From contig JAFVGI010000052.1 of NCBI GenBank assembly GCA_017475005.1, positions 1 through 59,055 of the forward strand: 59,055 bases of DNA, written 5' to 3'. This stretch comes from Prevotella sp. (lineage in GTDB: Bacteria; Bacteroidota; Bacteroidia; Bacteroidales; Bacteroidaceae). Below the pieces are notes generated by a model that did not search any database, was not told the origin of the DNA, and saw nothing but the letters and a program-made list of their open reading frames with translations. The position numbers were made by a program, and so were the translations under genes. This document shows, in pieces, positions 43,669 through 54,800 of this stretch. Every line of letters begins with the position of its first letter. Position 1 is the first letter of the stretch.

Positions 43669-43677
43669 GATTTTATT

Positions 43678-46167
43678 CTATATTACTCCAAGGGTATTGA
43701 TGAGCGACTGCAGTGTCTCTTCATCCTGAATAAGCACATCACGAGGCTTTGAGCCGTGTGCGGCACCTACTACGCCAGCTTTCTCCAGTTGATCCATGAG
43801 ACGTCCTGCACGGTTGTAACCAATTGAGAACTTACGCTGGATAAGAGATGTGGAGCCCTGCTGGGTATTGATAATGACACGAGCTGCCTCACCAAACAGA
43901 GGATCAAGATTACCGATATCCTCGGCACTACCGCCACCACCTTCTTCAGTATTGATTGGCTCTGGCAACTCAAGTGGTCCGTTATAGCCTTGTTGCTCAG
44001 CAATAAACTTATTAATAGCGATAACTTCTGGGGTATCTACGAAAGCACATTGTACACGCACTGGAGTACCTTTGTCGAGAATAAGCATATCACCACGTCC
44101 TATAAGCTGGTTGGCACCAGTTCCGTCAAGGATAGTCTTAGAATCGACAGATGACATTACTTTGAATGCCATACGCCCAGGGAAGTTGGCCTTGATGGTA
44201 CCAGTGATGATATTCACGGTTGGACGTTGTGTTGCTATAATCATATGGATGCCGACAGCACGAGCCTTCTGAGCAATACGTGCTATAGGCAACTCTATCT
44301 CCTTACCAGCTGTCATGATGAGATCACCATACTCATCGATGATGACAACAATATATGGAAGATAACGGTGACCATGCTCTGGATTAAGTTGGCGATTGGT
44401 GAACTTTTCGTTATACTCTTCCAGTTTACGTACATTTGCAAGTTTCAGGAGGTTATAACGGTCGTCCATCTCCTGACAAACAGAGTTGAGGGTCTTGACA
44501 ACCTTCTTCACATCTGTGATGATTGGTTCGTCAGCATCACTCTCTGGTGGTATCTGTGCTAGGAAGTGGTTGAGCAGTGGTTTATAGATAGAGAATTCCA
44601 CCATCTTTGGATCAACAAGGACGAATTTCAACTCTGCTGGATGTTTCTTATAGAGTAGGGAAGTGATGATGGCATTAAGGCCTACTGACTTACCCTGTCC
44701 TGTAGCACCAGCAACGAGAAGATGTGGTATCTTTGCCAAGTCTACCATGTATATCTCATTAGATATTGTCTTACCAAGAGCCAATGGAAGTGCCATAGTT
44801 GTCTCCTGAAATTTCTTTGAAGACAGAATGCTTTCCATGCTGACAACACGCGGATTGGCATTTGGTACTTCAATACCTATAGTACCTCGTCCTGGAATAG
44901 GAGCAATGATACGTATGCCGAGAGCAGCAAGAGACAATGCTATATCGTCTTCCAAAGAGCGTACCTTTGAAATCTTGATACCAGGGGCAAGGGTTATCTC
45001 ATAAAGAGTAATGGTAGGTCCTACGGTAGCCTTGATACTGTCTACCGTAACACCGAAATTCCTGAGAACCTGCACGATACGATCTTTATTCTGACGCTGT
45101 TCGTCCATATCGATGAATGACTTACCATCATCCTCGTATTTCTTGAGCAGGTCTAGGGTAGGGTACTTATATCGTGACAATTCAGCCTTAGGATCGTAAG
45201 GGGATAGGTCTTCTGGATTACGGGGTGTATGATTTGAAGAAGAAGTCTCTTCTATAGCTCCCGTCTCAACCTCAAAGCCAACGTCAGAGCTGTCTGTCTG
45301 CTTTGTTGTTACAGGTTCAAAGGAAGCAGGTTGATGTAATTCTTCCTCAGCATCTTCTTCTGTAGAACCATCAATATAACCATTATCGACAACCTCTGTC
45401 TTATCAGTTTCAAGATCGAAATTCACAATCTGAGAAGACGGATCATCATAGACGCCATTAAAGCCATCTTCAGGATTTACACCATCTGTTTTTCCATCTT
45501 CTTTTCCAAAATTAGTAATGGTAAAGTTAACCTTATCTGTAACCAATTTGAGGGGATTGAAGATTTTGCGGATAAAATATATCGTTTCCGATGTAAGATA
45601 AACAAGGAAGAATATCGCAACCAATATTAGTATTGCTGTGAGTCCTGGCATACCAATGATATTCTCAGCCATCATGGCAATGAAAGCACCGTGTTCTCCG
45701 CCAGCATTAAAGACATTCTCAAGCATCATAGGATTGATATATGCAGCGAAACTTACGCTGCACCATATCATTACCAACATCAGGCAAAAGAACCATTTCA
45801 AAAGGTTTAGCCTATAAACACCAATCATCTTGAATGATACCATCATCAAGAAAATCGGTATTAGAATTGCCGGATAACCAAAACAGCGTGCTATAAAGAA
45901 ATATGAAGTGTATGCTCCCCAGGAACCGCAAATATTCTGGAAGACACGTTCCTTGTTGATAAAATCGCCAGACATTGGATGTTCAAGCAAACTCTGGTCA
46001 GCATCAGCTGTTGAGAAATATGAGATAAAACAAATAATCATTACGATTGACAAAATAAATAATGTAATGCCAACGGTAAAGTTTGTTTTCTCGCCAGTGA
46101 AGTGATCAAATCCAAGAGCAACCTTAAAAGATGTCTTGCTGTTTTTCTTAATTTTTCCTTTAGACAT
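43678..46167 (-). CDS. ftsK: FtsK/SpoIIIE DNA translocase
   Basis: An 829-residue membrane-anchored motor that clears chromosome ends from the division septum and activates XerCD at dif. N-terminal membrane segments lie at about residues 25-195. An acidic linker follows (about 225-320). The motor domain has Walker A VAGATGQGKSVG and Walker B YIVVIIDEYGDL. The C-terminal gamma winged helix has RKFSIGYNRAGRLMDQLEKAG, which reads polar DNA sequences. It starts the ftsK-lolA-rnz segment. Confidence 0.95.
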   Translation of the reverse strand: MSKGKIKKNSKTSFKVALGFDHFTGEKTNFTVGITLFILSIVMIICFISYFSTADADQSLLEHPMSGDFINKERVFQNICGSWGAYTSYFFIARCFGYPAILIPIFLMMVSFKMIGVYRLNLLKWFFCLMLVMIWCSVSFAAYINPMMLENVFNAGGEHGAFIAMMAENIIGMPGLTAILILVAIFFLVYLTSETIYFIRKIFNPLKLVTDKVNFTITNFGKEDGKTDGVNPEDGFNGVYDDPSSQIVNFDLETDKTEVVDNGYIDGSTEEDAEEELHQPASFEPVTTKQTDSSDVGFEVETGAIEETSSSNHTPRNPEDLSPYDPKAELSRYKYPTLDLLKKYEDDGKSFIDMDEQRQNKDRIVQVLRNFGVTVDSIKATVGPTITLYEITLAPGIKISKVRSLEDDIALSLAALGIRIIAPIPGRGTIGIEVPNANPRVVSMESILSSKKFQETTMALPLALGKTISNEIYMVDLAKIPHLLVAGATGQGKSVGLNAIITSLLYKKHPAELKFVLVDPKMVEFSIYKPLLNHFLAQIPPESDADEPIITDVKKVVKTLNSVCQEMDDRYNLLKLANVRKLEEYNEKFTNRQLNPEHGHRYLPYIVVIIDEYGDLIMTAGKEIELPIARIAQKARAVGIHMIIATQRPTVNIITGTIKANFPGRMAFKVMSSVDSKTILDGTGANQLIGRGDMLILDKGTPVRVQCAFVDTPEVIAINKFIAEQQGYNGPLELPEPINTEEGGGGSAEDIGNLDPLFGEAARVIINTQQGSTSLIQRKFSIGYNRAGRLMDQLEKAGVVGAAHGSKPRDVLIQDEETLQSLINTLGVI

Positions 46168-46211
46168 TATTATAATAATATTTTAAGAGATTTCAATTTG
46201 AAAGGGTAAAC

Positions 46212-46226
46212 TATATATATATATAT
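46212..46226. repeat. (TA)n microsatellite
   Basis: Fifteen bases of perfect TA alternation in the 94-base spacer between ftsK and rluA; length variation by slippage is possible. Confidence 0.8.
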
Positions 46227-46261
46227 CAACAAACCCTATTTATCATAATCATCATTCCAGT

Positions 46262-46942
46262 CTAAGAAGTGTAAATCTCCGAGAATAGTCTTGGTAATGG
46301 TGATTCTACTGATATTCTTTCATGAGAAACGGGATGTTCAAATTCTATTTTACGTGCTAATAACGAAATGCTTCCGTCGGGATTAGAGCGTTTAGCTCCA
46401 TATTTCAAGTCGCCTTTGATTGGACAACCGATGTGTGCCAACTGACATCTTATTTGATGATGTCGTCCTGTTTGCAGTTTTACTTCAAGCAAATGATATT
46501 TTTTTCCTGATGCCAATATTCTGTATTCCAGAATAGCTTCTTTTGAATTCGCTCTCTCTAAATCATACGCATAACTTTTGTTTTGTTTTTCGTTACGTAC
46601 AAGCCAATTACGCAGGAAATGAAAATTTCCGTCAGAATTATCTTCTTGTGGCAAATTCTCTGTTAATACCCAATAAGTCTTGTGTATTTCTTGGTTAGCA
46701 AACATTTTATTCAGCCTTGCCAGAGCCTTGGATGTTTTTGCAAAGACAACGATACCTTGTGCTGGTCTGTCAAGACGATGCACAACGCCCAGGAATACAT
46801 TCGAGGGCTTGTTGTGAGTCATCTTGATCCATGCTTTCACTGTATCAGAGAGAGGGATATCACCGGTTTTGTCTCCCTGAACGATTTCCCCGCTCTCCTT
46901 ATATACAATGATAATATGGTTGTCTTCGTAGAGAACTTCCAT
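46262..46942 (-). CDS. RluA-family RNA pseudouridine synthase
   Basis: A 226-residue enzyme that converts uridine to pseudouridine in rRNA or tRNA. The catalytic Asp58 lies in GVVHRLDRPAQGIVVFAKT. The RluA C-terminal motifs TGRHHQIRCQLAHIG and GDLKYGA follow. There is no S4 domain at the N-terminus, so it is a short member. Target site not predictable. It starts two bases after the fabG stop. Confidence 0.9.
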   Translation of the reverse strand: MEVLYEDNHIIIVYKESGEIVQGDKTGDIPLSDTVKAWIKMTHNKPSNVFLGVVHRLDRPAQGIVVFAKTSKALARLNKMFANQEIHKTYWVLTENLPQEDNSDGNFHFLRNWLVRNEKQNKSYAYDLERANSKEAILEYRILASGKKYHLLEVKLQTGRHHQIRCQLAHIGCPIKGDLKYGAKRSNPDGSISLLARKIEFEHPVSHERISVESPLPRLFSEIYTS

Positions 46943-46944
46943 TT

Positions 46945-47703
46945 TTACATATTCATACCACCATCTGTTTGAATCACCTGTCCAGATACATAGCTAGACA
47001 TATCAGAAGCCAGGAAGAGACATACATTTGCAATATCCTCAACTTGTCCACCACGACGCAGCGGAATCTTCTTCATCCAGTCGGCACGTACTTCTTCAGG
47101 CAGTTGTGCTGTCATAGCTGTTTCAATGAAACCTGGTGCTACAGCATTGGCACGAATACCTTTAGGACCAAGTTCCTGAGCGATAGACTTTGCAAGACCT
47201 ATCATACCAGCCTTTGATGCTGAATAGTTACACTGTCCTGCATTACCGTGTACACCGACAACAGAAGACATATTGATGATAGAGCCACCACGTTGACGTA
47301 GCATTATTGGAGCACAAGCATGGATGAAATTGAATGCAGACTTTAGGTTTACGTTGAGAACAGCATCCCACTGAGCTTCTGACATACGGAGCATCAAACC
47401 ATCCTTTGTAATACCTGCGTTGTTAACGAGTACATCGATAGTACCAAAATCCTCTTTTATCTTTGCTACAACAGCCTCTGTCTCTGCAAAATCAGCAGCA
47501 TTTCCTGCGTAGCCCTTACACTTCACACCAATAGATTCAATCTCTTTGCATGTAGCTTCGAGAGTTGCAGCCATATCGTCGTTAAGAACCAAGTCAGTGA
47601 TTGCAATGTTAGCACCTTCTTGAGCAAACTTCGTAGCAACGGCCTTGCCAATACCACGTGCAGCACCTGTAATGAGGGCTGTTTTACCTGTGAGTAATCC
47701 CAT
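46945..47703 (-). CDS. fabG: 3-oxoacyl-ACP reductase
   Basis: A 252-residue short-chain dehydrogenase. Cofactor motif TGAARGIGKAVA (14-25), NNAG, catalytic Ser in NMSSVVG and the YSASK catalytic Tyr/Lys. C-terminal YVSGQVIQTDGGMNM is typical of FabG, which reduces beta-ketoacyl-ACP with NADPH in fatty acid synthesis. It is placed between a TetR regulator and rluA; no other fab genes are near. Confidence 0.9.
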   Translation of the reverse strand: MGLLTGKTALITGAARGIGKAVATKFAQEGANIAITDLVLNDDMAATLEATCKEIESIGVKCKGYAGNAADFAETEAVVAKIKEDFGTIDVLVNNAGITKDGLMLRMSEAQWDAVLNVNLKSAFNFIHACAPIMLRQRGGSIINMSSVVGVHGNAGQCNYSASKAGMIGLAKSIAQELGPKGIRANAVAPGFIETAMTAQLPEEVRADWMKKIPLRRGGQVEDIANVCLFLASDMSSYVSGQVIQTDGGMNM

Positions 47704-47729
47704 AATATTATACCTTAGTTAATTATTAA

Positions 47730-48398
47730 TTAAAAATTATTCTTTTCATTATTTCCAAAATCATCCATACCTTCCAACTTATCAAAATCATCTAAAGACT
47801 TTTTATTGACATCGTTGGAACGGCATAATGCACCATATACGAATTTCGCCACCAATGGTCGAGAGGAATCAAGTGTAAGTCCCCTACCCAATCGTCCATA
47901 GATATATGGAACCTCAAGACCTTTGATACAGTAGTGTGTTATATCTGCCACAATATCAATGTTTTCGATATCAAATTCACCACTTGCCTTGCCTTCAGCA
48001 TATACTTTACGGAACAAAGCTATCTCGTCTGCATCGAATTTCTTACGCACCTTTTCTACCATCCATATATTACGGAAGAACTCGGCACGCAGATTACCAT
48101 TACGAACTACTGTCTCACGAATCTGTGTTAGGTGAGTATAAATCACCTCAATTATCTTTTCCTGAGGGCGCATTTTCTTCTCGGCTACCTCATCAAGTTT
48201 ATCAGACAAACGTTCCAATTCAGACTCTATGACAGCCGCATATACCTCCTCTTTACTATTAAAGTAGGTATAAAGAGTACGCCTTCCCTTACCAGAGGCA
48301 ATGGCTATGTCATTCATTGTGGTGCGCTCTACCCCATTCTTAGCGAACAGTTGTCGAGCGACATCTACGAGGACATGTCGAGTTTTACTTATGCTCAT
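47730..48398 (-). CDS. TetR/AcrR family transcriptional regulator
   Basis: A 222-residue protein with an N-terminal helix-turn-helix (about residues 8-55; [20 protein letters not shown], then [17 protein letters not shown]). The C-terminal ligand domain is divergent. The C-terminus is acidic ([17 protein letters not shown]). It may act on fabG directly downstream (26-base gap), but no operator palindrome is obvious in that gap. The ATG overlaps the rho stop by four bases. Confidence 0.85.
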   Translation of the reverse strand: MSISKTRHVLVDVARQLFAKNGVERTTMNDIAIASGKGRRTLYTYFNSKEEVYAAVIESELERLSDKLDEVAEKKMRPQEKIIEVIYTHLTQIRETVVRNGNLRAEFFRNIWMVEKVRKKFDADEIALFRKVYAEGKASGEFDIENIDIVADITHYCIKGLEVPYIYGRLGRGLTLDSSRPLVAKFVYGALCRSNDVNKKSLDDFDKLEGMDDFGNNEKNNF

Positions 48399-49975
48399 TT
48401 ATTCATTCCCATTAAGAATTCGTCATTATCATGTGTACGTTGCATGAGATTATGGATTTCATTCATTGCCTCTATGGCATTCATATCAGCAATATGCTTG
48501 CGAAGTATCCACATTCTATTTCGTGTAGTCTCATCCTGGAGTAAGTCATCACGACGAGTACTTGACTGTACAAGATTAACAGCAGGATAGATTCGCTTAT
48601 TAGCCAACTGACGGTCAAGTTGTAATTCGGAGTTACCTGTTCCCTTGAACTCTTCGAATATCACCTCATCCATCTTTGAACCAGTATCCGTCAATGCTGT
48701 TGCTATGATAGTCAGTGAACCACCATTCTCAATGTTACGTGCAGCACCAAAGAAACGCTTAGGTTTCTGGAGTGCGTTAGAGTCAACACCTCCAGTGAGA
48801 ATCTTTCCGGAAGCTGGTGCAACAGTATTGTAAGCTCGTGCAAGACGAGTTATAGAGTCTAGGAATATCACAACGTCGTGTCCACATTCTGTCAGACGCT
48901 TTGCTTTTTCAAGAACCAGACCAGCAATCTTAACATGTCTGTCAGCAGGTTCATCGAAGGTTGATGCTATAACCTCTGCATTTACGGTGCGTGCCATATC
49001 AGTTACTTCTTCAGGACGCTCGTCGATAAGGAGTATCATGATATATGCTTCAGGATGATTTGCAGCAATAGCATTAGCGATGTCCTTCAGCAGTATTGTC
49101 TTACCAGTCTTTGGCTGTGCCACAATAAGAGAACGCTGTCCCTTACCAATAGGTGCAAAGAGATCAACAATACGTGTAGAGATATTTCTTGTTTTAGCAT
49201 CGCTTGTAAGGTCAAACTTCTCTTCAGGGAAGAGAGGCGTAAGATTCTCAAAAGAGATACGCTCACGTACCTCATGGGGATCACGACCGTTGATAGACTT
49301 CACTGATGTTAGGATAAAATACTTCTTATTGCTCTTTGGTGGGCGTACGAAGCATTCTACTACATCGCCAGTCTTCAGCGTATAGCGCTTTATCTGCTGT
49401 GCTGTTACATAGATATCATCAGGTGAAGCGAGATAGTTATAATCGCTAGAACGCAGGAAGCCATATCCCTCGGATGTTATCTCGAGAACACCGCTGGCAG
49501 GAATGAGATCTTTGAATTCGAAGTTGTTGCTATTGGAATTAGCGTTGCCCTTACCTTCATAATCATAGTTCTCCCCTGTCTGAGCATTATCGAACATATC
49601 ATAATAAGGTATAGCACCATTATCTTCCACTGGGATATCCTGTATAATGATGAAATCTGTTCCATCACCTGGATCGCCTTCCCAGAAACCGAATTCATCC
49701 TGTGGATTATCTATCATATCAGATTCTGGCATCATTTCAGCTTCAGAAGGTGTAATAGCAGAATCTACTGGAGCCTCTGCAACCACCATCTCTTCAGATA
49801 CAGACGCTTCTGGAGCAGGTTGTTCCTGCTTTGCAGCCTTTGCTTCTTCCTCACGTGCAGCAAGTTCTGCCTTGCTTGGTCTGCCACGTTTTTTCTTTGG
49901 TGGTTCAACAGCTGCTACATCTTCTTTTACAGGTGTTTCAAACAAATCTTGTGTTACTTCTTTTTTCTTTGCCAT
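48395..49975 (-). CDS. rho: Transcription termination factor Rho (extended)
   Basis: A 526-residue hexameric RNA helicase. Residues about 1-155 form an acidic, Pro/Ala/Gln-rich extension that begins with an AT-hook-like [19 protein letters not shown]. Then comes the RNA-binding OB domain ([23 protein letters not shown]). The ATPase has Walker [10 protein letters not shown], Walker [16 protein letters not shown] and the Q/R loops. Extended Rho N-termini are common in Bacteroidetes. A heptamer array lies between it and the DUF4296 gene. Confidence 0.95.
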   Translation of the reverse strand: MAKKKEVTQDLFETPVKEDVAAVEPPKKKRGRPSKAELAAREEEAKAAKQEQPAPEASVSEEMVVAEAPVDSAITPSEAEMMPESDMIDNPQDEFGFWEGDPGDGTDFIIIQDIPVEDNGAIPYYDMFDNAQTGENYDYEGKGNANSNSNNFEFKDLIPASGVLEITSEGYGFLRSSDYNYLASPDDIYVTAQQIKRYTLKTGDVVECFVRPPKSNKKYFILTSVKSINGRDPHEVRERISFENLTPLFPEEKFDLTSDAKTRNISTRIVDLFAPIGKGQRSLIVAQPKTGKTILLKDIANAIAANHPEAYIMILLIDERPEEVTDMARTVNAEVIASTFDEPADRHVKIAGLVLEKAKRLTECGHDVVIFLDSITRLARAYNTVAPASGKILTGGVDSNALQKPKRFFGAARNIENGGSLTIIATALTDTGSKMDEVIFEEFKGTGNSELQLDRQLANKRIYPAVNLVQSSTRRDDLLQDETTRNRMWILRKHIADMNAIEAMNEIHNLMQRTHDNDEFLMGMNK

Positions 49976-49984
49976 GTTTTTTTG

Positions 49985-50012
49985 TATGTTTACCGTTTAC
50001 GGTTTACTATTT
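49985..50012. repeat. Degenerate heptamer array before rho
   Basis: Units tatgttt, accgttt, acggttt and actattt. On the minus strand each carries TAA or TAG. The array ends in the stop codon of the DUF4296 gene. Confidence 0.7.
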
Positions 50013-50889
50013 ATGGTTGAGGGCTAGGTTTATTGTCCTGCTGTGGTGGTGGAACGGAGTCAGTCTTTGCACTGTCTGTTGGTTCTGGAGCAGGTGGCGG
50101 TGGCGGAGTAGTATGCAGGTGCAGCAGTTTTATGTTCCTAATGGAAACGAGCCTCAATGTTGTTGATGTTGGCTTTGTTGTTACTGCATCAAGGTTTCTG
50201 CCCAGCATAAAGAAGCCCTTTATATTCTTTATGTGCAACCTATCCTTCTCATTATTGAGTGTTACTATTCCATGTCCGTCATGATTTATATTTGTCATCA
50301 TTGTGGAAATGCTATCATTACTGAATGTAACCACCATTATGATTGACAATGTTTTGTATCCATCCTGGAAGATGAATTTTGTATCGCATTGCAGTGAAAT
50401 ATTATCACCATCCTGGAATGTGGAGTCAGGAGTTATGTCATACGACCATACATTATATGGTGGCTGTTGCATTAGCAAGATGTCAGGACTACTCTTCCAA
50501 ACATTTGCTGTATCAGCCTCTTCTCCCTGCATTCCTTCTGACTTGCCACCCAAAGCTATGACGTTTCTCTCTACCCTATCAACAAGGTTTAAGTATATCT
50601 TATGCAGATCATCAGCATGCTGACAATAGTATGACATTGAATTGTCCCATTCCTGTTGTGTCAGTCCGTGTTTCTTAAGGACATTAGCGCGCAAGGCTAC
50701 GATGTCAGACTCTGAAGAATGAAACTCTCGTGTTTCATATAATGCCTGTGCTATATGAAGGTCGAAGAGAACATCTTCCATCTCTTTACTCGACAACACA
50801 CCAGCAGGTAGCGATGGAGCACATGATGTCATCACGGACAACAATGCTGTCAGCATGCAAAGAGTTAGAGTATGAAATAGTCTCTTCAT
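50011..50889 (-). CDS. DUF4296 lipoprotein
   Basis: A 292-residue predicted lipoprotein: the signal peptide ends in VMTSC, with lipidated Cys23. Residues about 35-115 carry the DUF4296 pattern (MEDVLFDLHIAQALYE; LKKHGLTQQEWDNSMSYY), a Bacteroidetes domain of unknown role. The C-terminus is Pro-rich (TTPPPPPAPEPTD). It directly follows lspA, the peptidase that would process it, with a 13-base gap; that order is recurrent in Bacteroidales. Confidence 0.8.
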   Translation of the reverse strand: MKRLFHTLTLCMLTALLSVMTSCAPSLPAGVLSSKEMEDVLFDLHIAQALYETREFHSSESDIVALRANVLKKHGLTQQEWDNSMSYYCQHADDLHKIYLNLVDRVERNVIALGGKSEGMQGEEADTANVWKSSPDILLMQQPPYNVWSYDITPDSTFQDGDNISLQCDTKFIFQDGYKTLSIIMVVTFSNDSISTMMTNINHDGHGIVTLNNEKDRLHIKNIKGFFMLGRNLDAVTTKPTSTTLRLVSIRNIKLLHLHTTPPPPPAPEPTDSAKTDSVPPPQQDNKPSPQP

Positions 50890-50902
50890 TCAGAGTTGTT
50901 AT

Positions 50903-51472
50903 TTATTTTCTCAACTTTTCAATCTCCGGACGACAGAACAATATGAGCAGTACTACTGCTACAGATATGCAGGCATCTGCGAAGTTGAATATTGGTGAAA
51001 AGAATATGAAGGGCTCCCCACCCCATAAAGGAAACCATTCTGGGTATGTTGATACGATGAGTGGGAAATAAAACATGTCCACTACCCTACCCTGCATAAA
51101 CGGTGCCTCGTGGAAGTACATTCCGTAGAACATACAATCGATAAGATTGCCTACTGCTCCTGCCAGTATCATAGAGAGGCATATAAGCCATACTGTCCTG
51201 GCATTACGATATATCTCGCGTCCTAAATAATATATAATGTATAGGCTTGCGACTAATCGAAACAATGTCAATGCATATTTCGGAATAAAGGTCATACCGA
51301 ATGCCATACCATTGTTTTCGATGTATGATATAAAGAACCAATCTGTTATGCGTATGCTCTCATGCAGACACATATTATTCTTGACCCATAGCTTTATTGC
51401 TTGGTCAATCAGGAGAAGTAGTGCAACGAAAAGTGCGTATAGGAGCCCTTTTCTTATGATTTTTACATTCAA
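50903..51472 (-). CDS. lspA: Lipoprotein signal peptidase, TTG start
   Basis: A 189-residue inner membrane aspartyl protease that cuts prolipoproteins at the lipobox. Four membrane segments; signatures NNGMAFG, GAVGNLIDCMFYG and FNFADACISV, with the two catalytic Asp. The frame opens with TTG at 51472-51470, which overlaps the DksA-like TGA stop as TTGA, so it is probably translated by coupling. Later in-frame ATGs would remove the first membrane segment. Confidence 0.9.
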   Translation of the reverse strand: MNVKIIRKGLLYALFVALLLLIDQAIKLWVKNNMCLHESIRITDWFFISYIENNGMAFGMTFIPKYALTLFRLVASLYIIYYLGREIYRNARTVWLICLSMILAGAVGNLIDCMFYGMYFHEAPFMQGRVVDMFYFPLIVSTYPEWFPLWGGEPFIFFSPIFNFADACISVAVVLLILFCRPEIEKLRK

Positions 51473-51858
51473 TGGTTTCTCTTATTCTTCTCTTTTGATT
51501 CTACTGAGAGAGTAGCATGCGGTACCAAGCGGAGACGCTCCTTTGGAATCAATTCACCTGTCATGCGGTCGATGCCGTATGTCTTGTTCTGAATGCGTAC
51601 CAATGCCTGTTCCAAGCCTTTGATGAACTTCTGCTGACGCTGTGCCAGGACAAGCAGTTCCTGTTTATTCTGGGTTATAGCGCCTTCCTCAAGGATTTTA
51701 TATGTAGGAGATGTGTCTGCGACATCATTTCCTTCATCATTACGTAATGCACGCATCATGTCCTGATAGTCCTTGTTTGCGCGCTCTAGTTTCTCATTGA
51801 TGATTTGCTTGAACTCCTCAAGTTCTTCATCGCTGTAACGTTTCTTAATCTCAGCCAT
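51469..51858 (-). CDS. TraR/DksA-family protein lacking zinc-finger cysteines
   Basis: A 129-residue protein with the DksA-type helical hairpin (about residues 10-90) and the vestige of the zinc-finger region YGIDRMTGELIPKERLRLVP. There is no Cys anywhere in the protein, so it cannot bind zinc in the DksA manner. The RLRLVPHA part is conserved. It probably still binds RNA polymerase through the secondary channel. It sits between ileS and lspA, with overlaps that imply co-translation. Confidence 0.85.
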   Translation of the reverse strand: MAEIKKRYSDEELEEFKQIINEKLERANKDYQDMMRALRNDEGNDVADTSPTYKILEEGAITQNKQELLVLAQRQQKFIKGLEQALVRIQNKTYGIDRMTGELIPKERLRLVPHATLSVESKEKNKRNH

Positions 51859-51894
51859 AGTTATTATGATTAATTTTTATGGTTAATAAATAAT

Positions 51895-54800
51895 TTAATT
51901 CTTTTTTATAAATATCTTTGCTTTAAATTCTCCGAAGTCTTGTTCAGAGCCCTCACATGCATCACCAATGACGAGACTATTGGCAAGCACTTGAGAAGCA
52001 ATGTGTTCCTTGAAGGTGTCAACAGCCTTTTTCAGGTCGTCATTATCTTCAATCACTACATCTATTCTGTCAGTTATCTCGAACTGAGAATCTTTTCTCA
52101 TAGCCTGAATGCGCTTGATGATAAGACGTGCCATACCTTCATTTTTCAGCTCTGGAGTTATCTCGATGTCGAGAGCAACTGTTATAGTACCTTCTTGTGC
52201 TATGGTCCATCCTGGGATATCCTCAGAGATGATCTCCACATCTTCTTTTTCTATCGTAACATTCTCACCTGCTGCGGTAAGGGCTACAGTGCCGTTGTTT
52301 TCCAGTTCTGCGATCTGAGCCTGTGTCATTGCCATAACAGCATTATTAACGTCTTTCATCAGCTTACCGAACTTCTTACCCATAGTGCGGAAGTTACATT
52401 TCACCTTCTTCACAAGTTGTATTCCTGCACCATCCTCAATGAAGTTAAGTTCCTTCACATTTGTTTCAGCAAGTATAACAGACTTCATGCGCTCTATGGC
52501 AGCCTTGACAGCTGGGTCTGTAACAGGAATAGAGATAGTCTGCAGAGCCTGTATTACAGGAATCTTCACCTTCTTACGCAGAGAGAGCACCATAGAAGTT
52601 ACCTGCATAGCCAGCTGCATGGCCTCCTCCAATTCTGTGTCGATATACTCCTCGTTCGCCTCTGGGAATTGTGCCAGATGAACAGAGAGTGATGTATCTT
52701 TCTTTGTTACCTCGTTAAGGCTCATAAACAACTCGTCTGCATAGAATGGAGCCACAGGAGCCATAATACGAGCGAGTGTATTCAGACAGGTATAGAGAGT
52801 CTGATAAGCACTTCTCTTATCCTCACTTGCCTCATTGCCCCAGAAACGTTTCTTGTTAAGACGTATGTACCAGTTAGACAGTTTGTCGATAACAAAACTT
52901 TGTATCAAGCGTACTGCAGGTGTAACATCATAGTCCGCAAGATACTTGTCCACCTCCTTAACGAGAGAATTCAGTTCTGACAGCAACCATCTGTCGAAGT
53001 CAGGACGTTTGTTGTATTCGATATCCTCCTCTTTATACTCGAAGCCGTCAACATTAGCATAGAGTGTGAAGAATGAGTATGCCTGATAAAGTTTTATGAA
53101 GAAACTTGATGTTACCTCTTTAACACCATCAAGGTCGAAGGACAGATTATCCCAAGGAGATGAGTTACTTGTCATATACCAACGCACTGCGTCAGCACCA
53201 TAGGTATTGATACAATCGAAAGGATTAATGACATTTCCAAGACGTTTACTCATCTTGATGCCGTTCTTGTCGAGCACCAGACCATTAGAGATAACGTTCT
53301 TGAATGCTACAGAATCGAATACCATAGTACCGATGGCATGCAGTGTGAAGAACCATCCACGTGTCTGGTCCACGCCCTCAGCAATAAAGTCTGCAGGGAA
53401 AGCCTTACCATTATCTATAAGTTCCTTATTCTCGAAAGGATAATGTATTTGTGCATAAGGCATAGCACCAGAGTCAAACCATACGTCAATAAGGTCTGTC
53501 TCACGAGTGAGGACAGTACCCTTGTCAGATACCAACTTGATATAATCAACATAAGGACGGTGGATGTCAATCTTGTCGTAGTTCTCCTTTGACATGTCGC
53601 CAGGAACGAAGCCCTTATCCTTGAGGATATTTGACTCCATAACACCAGCCTTTACTGCTTTTTCTATTTCATTATAGAGTTCTTCCAACGAACCGATACA
53701 AATCTCTTCCTTGGTATCCTTATTACGCCAGATAGGTAATGGAGTACCCCAGTAACGTGAACGTGAGAGGTTCCAGTCGTTAAGGTTCTCGAGCCACTTA
53801 CCGAAACGTCCTGTTCCTGTTGACTGTGGATGCCAGTTGATAGTTTGATTAAGGTCGAACATACGATCCTTCTTTGCAGTAGAACGTATAAACCAAGAGT
53901 CAAGCGGATAATAAAGTACTGGCTTATCGGTACGCCAGCAGTGAGGATAGTTGTGTACATGCTTTTCTATCTTGAAAGCAGTACCCTCTTCCTTCATTTC
54001 GAGACACAGGATGACATTAAGGTCCATATCCTTGTTTGCAGCCTTCTCGTCATATCCGTTAACATTGTATTTAGGATCATATGCATTCTTTACATAAGCT
54101 CCTGAGTGTTTCCAGTAGGAATCGTTGACACACATATCAAGGAACTCTGGCTGTATGTCTTCCTTTACGAAATATTTTCCCTGAAAGTCCACCATAGGAC
54201 GTGTATCGCCAGCCTTATCGACGATGAAGAGTGCTGGAACGCCGGCATCTTTTGCTACTTTAGCATCATCTGCACCGAAGGTAGGAGCAATATGAACAAT
54301 ACCAGTACCATCTTCTGTTGTGACGTAGTCACCAGGTATCACACGAAAAGCCTTCTCACTCTCGTCGGTTATCTTTCCGCTTTCGTCCATACTACAAGGT
54401 TTTACCCAAGGCATCAGCTGCTGATACTTTGTGCCAACCAAATCAGCACCCTTTCCTCTCCACAAGATTTTAGGTTCCTTACCCTCTTCCTGTGTGAAGT
54501 ATGCTCCCATGCGGCTTTCTGCAATGATATATATAGCCTCCTCGTTAGTGTAAGGATTGTTTCCTTTCAGGGCAACATAATCAATCTTCGGACCCACACA
54601 GAGTGCTGTGTTAGAAGGAAGAGTCCAAGGTGTTGTGGTCCATGCTAAAATATAAATCGGAGTATTCTGATTATTCTCAATATTCAGATTAATATCGGTT
54701 ACCTTAAACTGTGCTGTTACAGTAGTATCCTTCACGTCTCGGTAGCATCCTGGCTGGTTGAGCTCATGGGAAGACAATCCTGTTCCTGCAGCAGGAGAAT

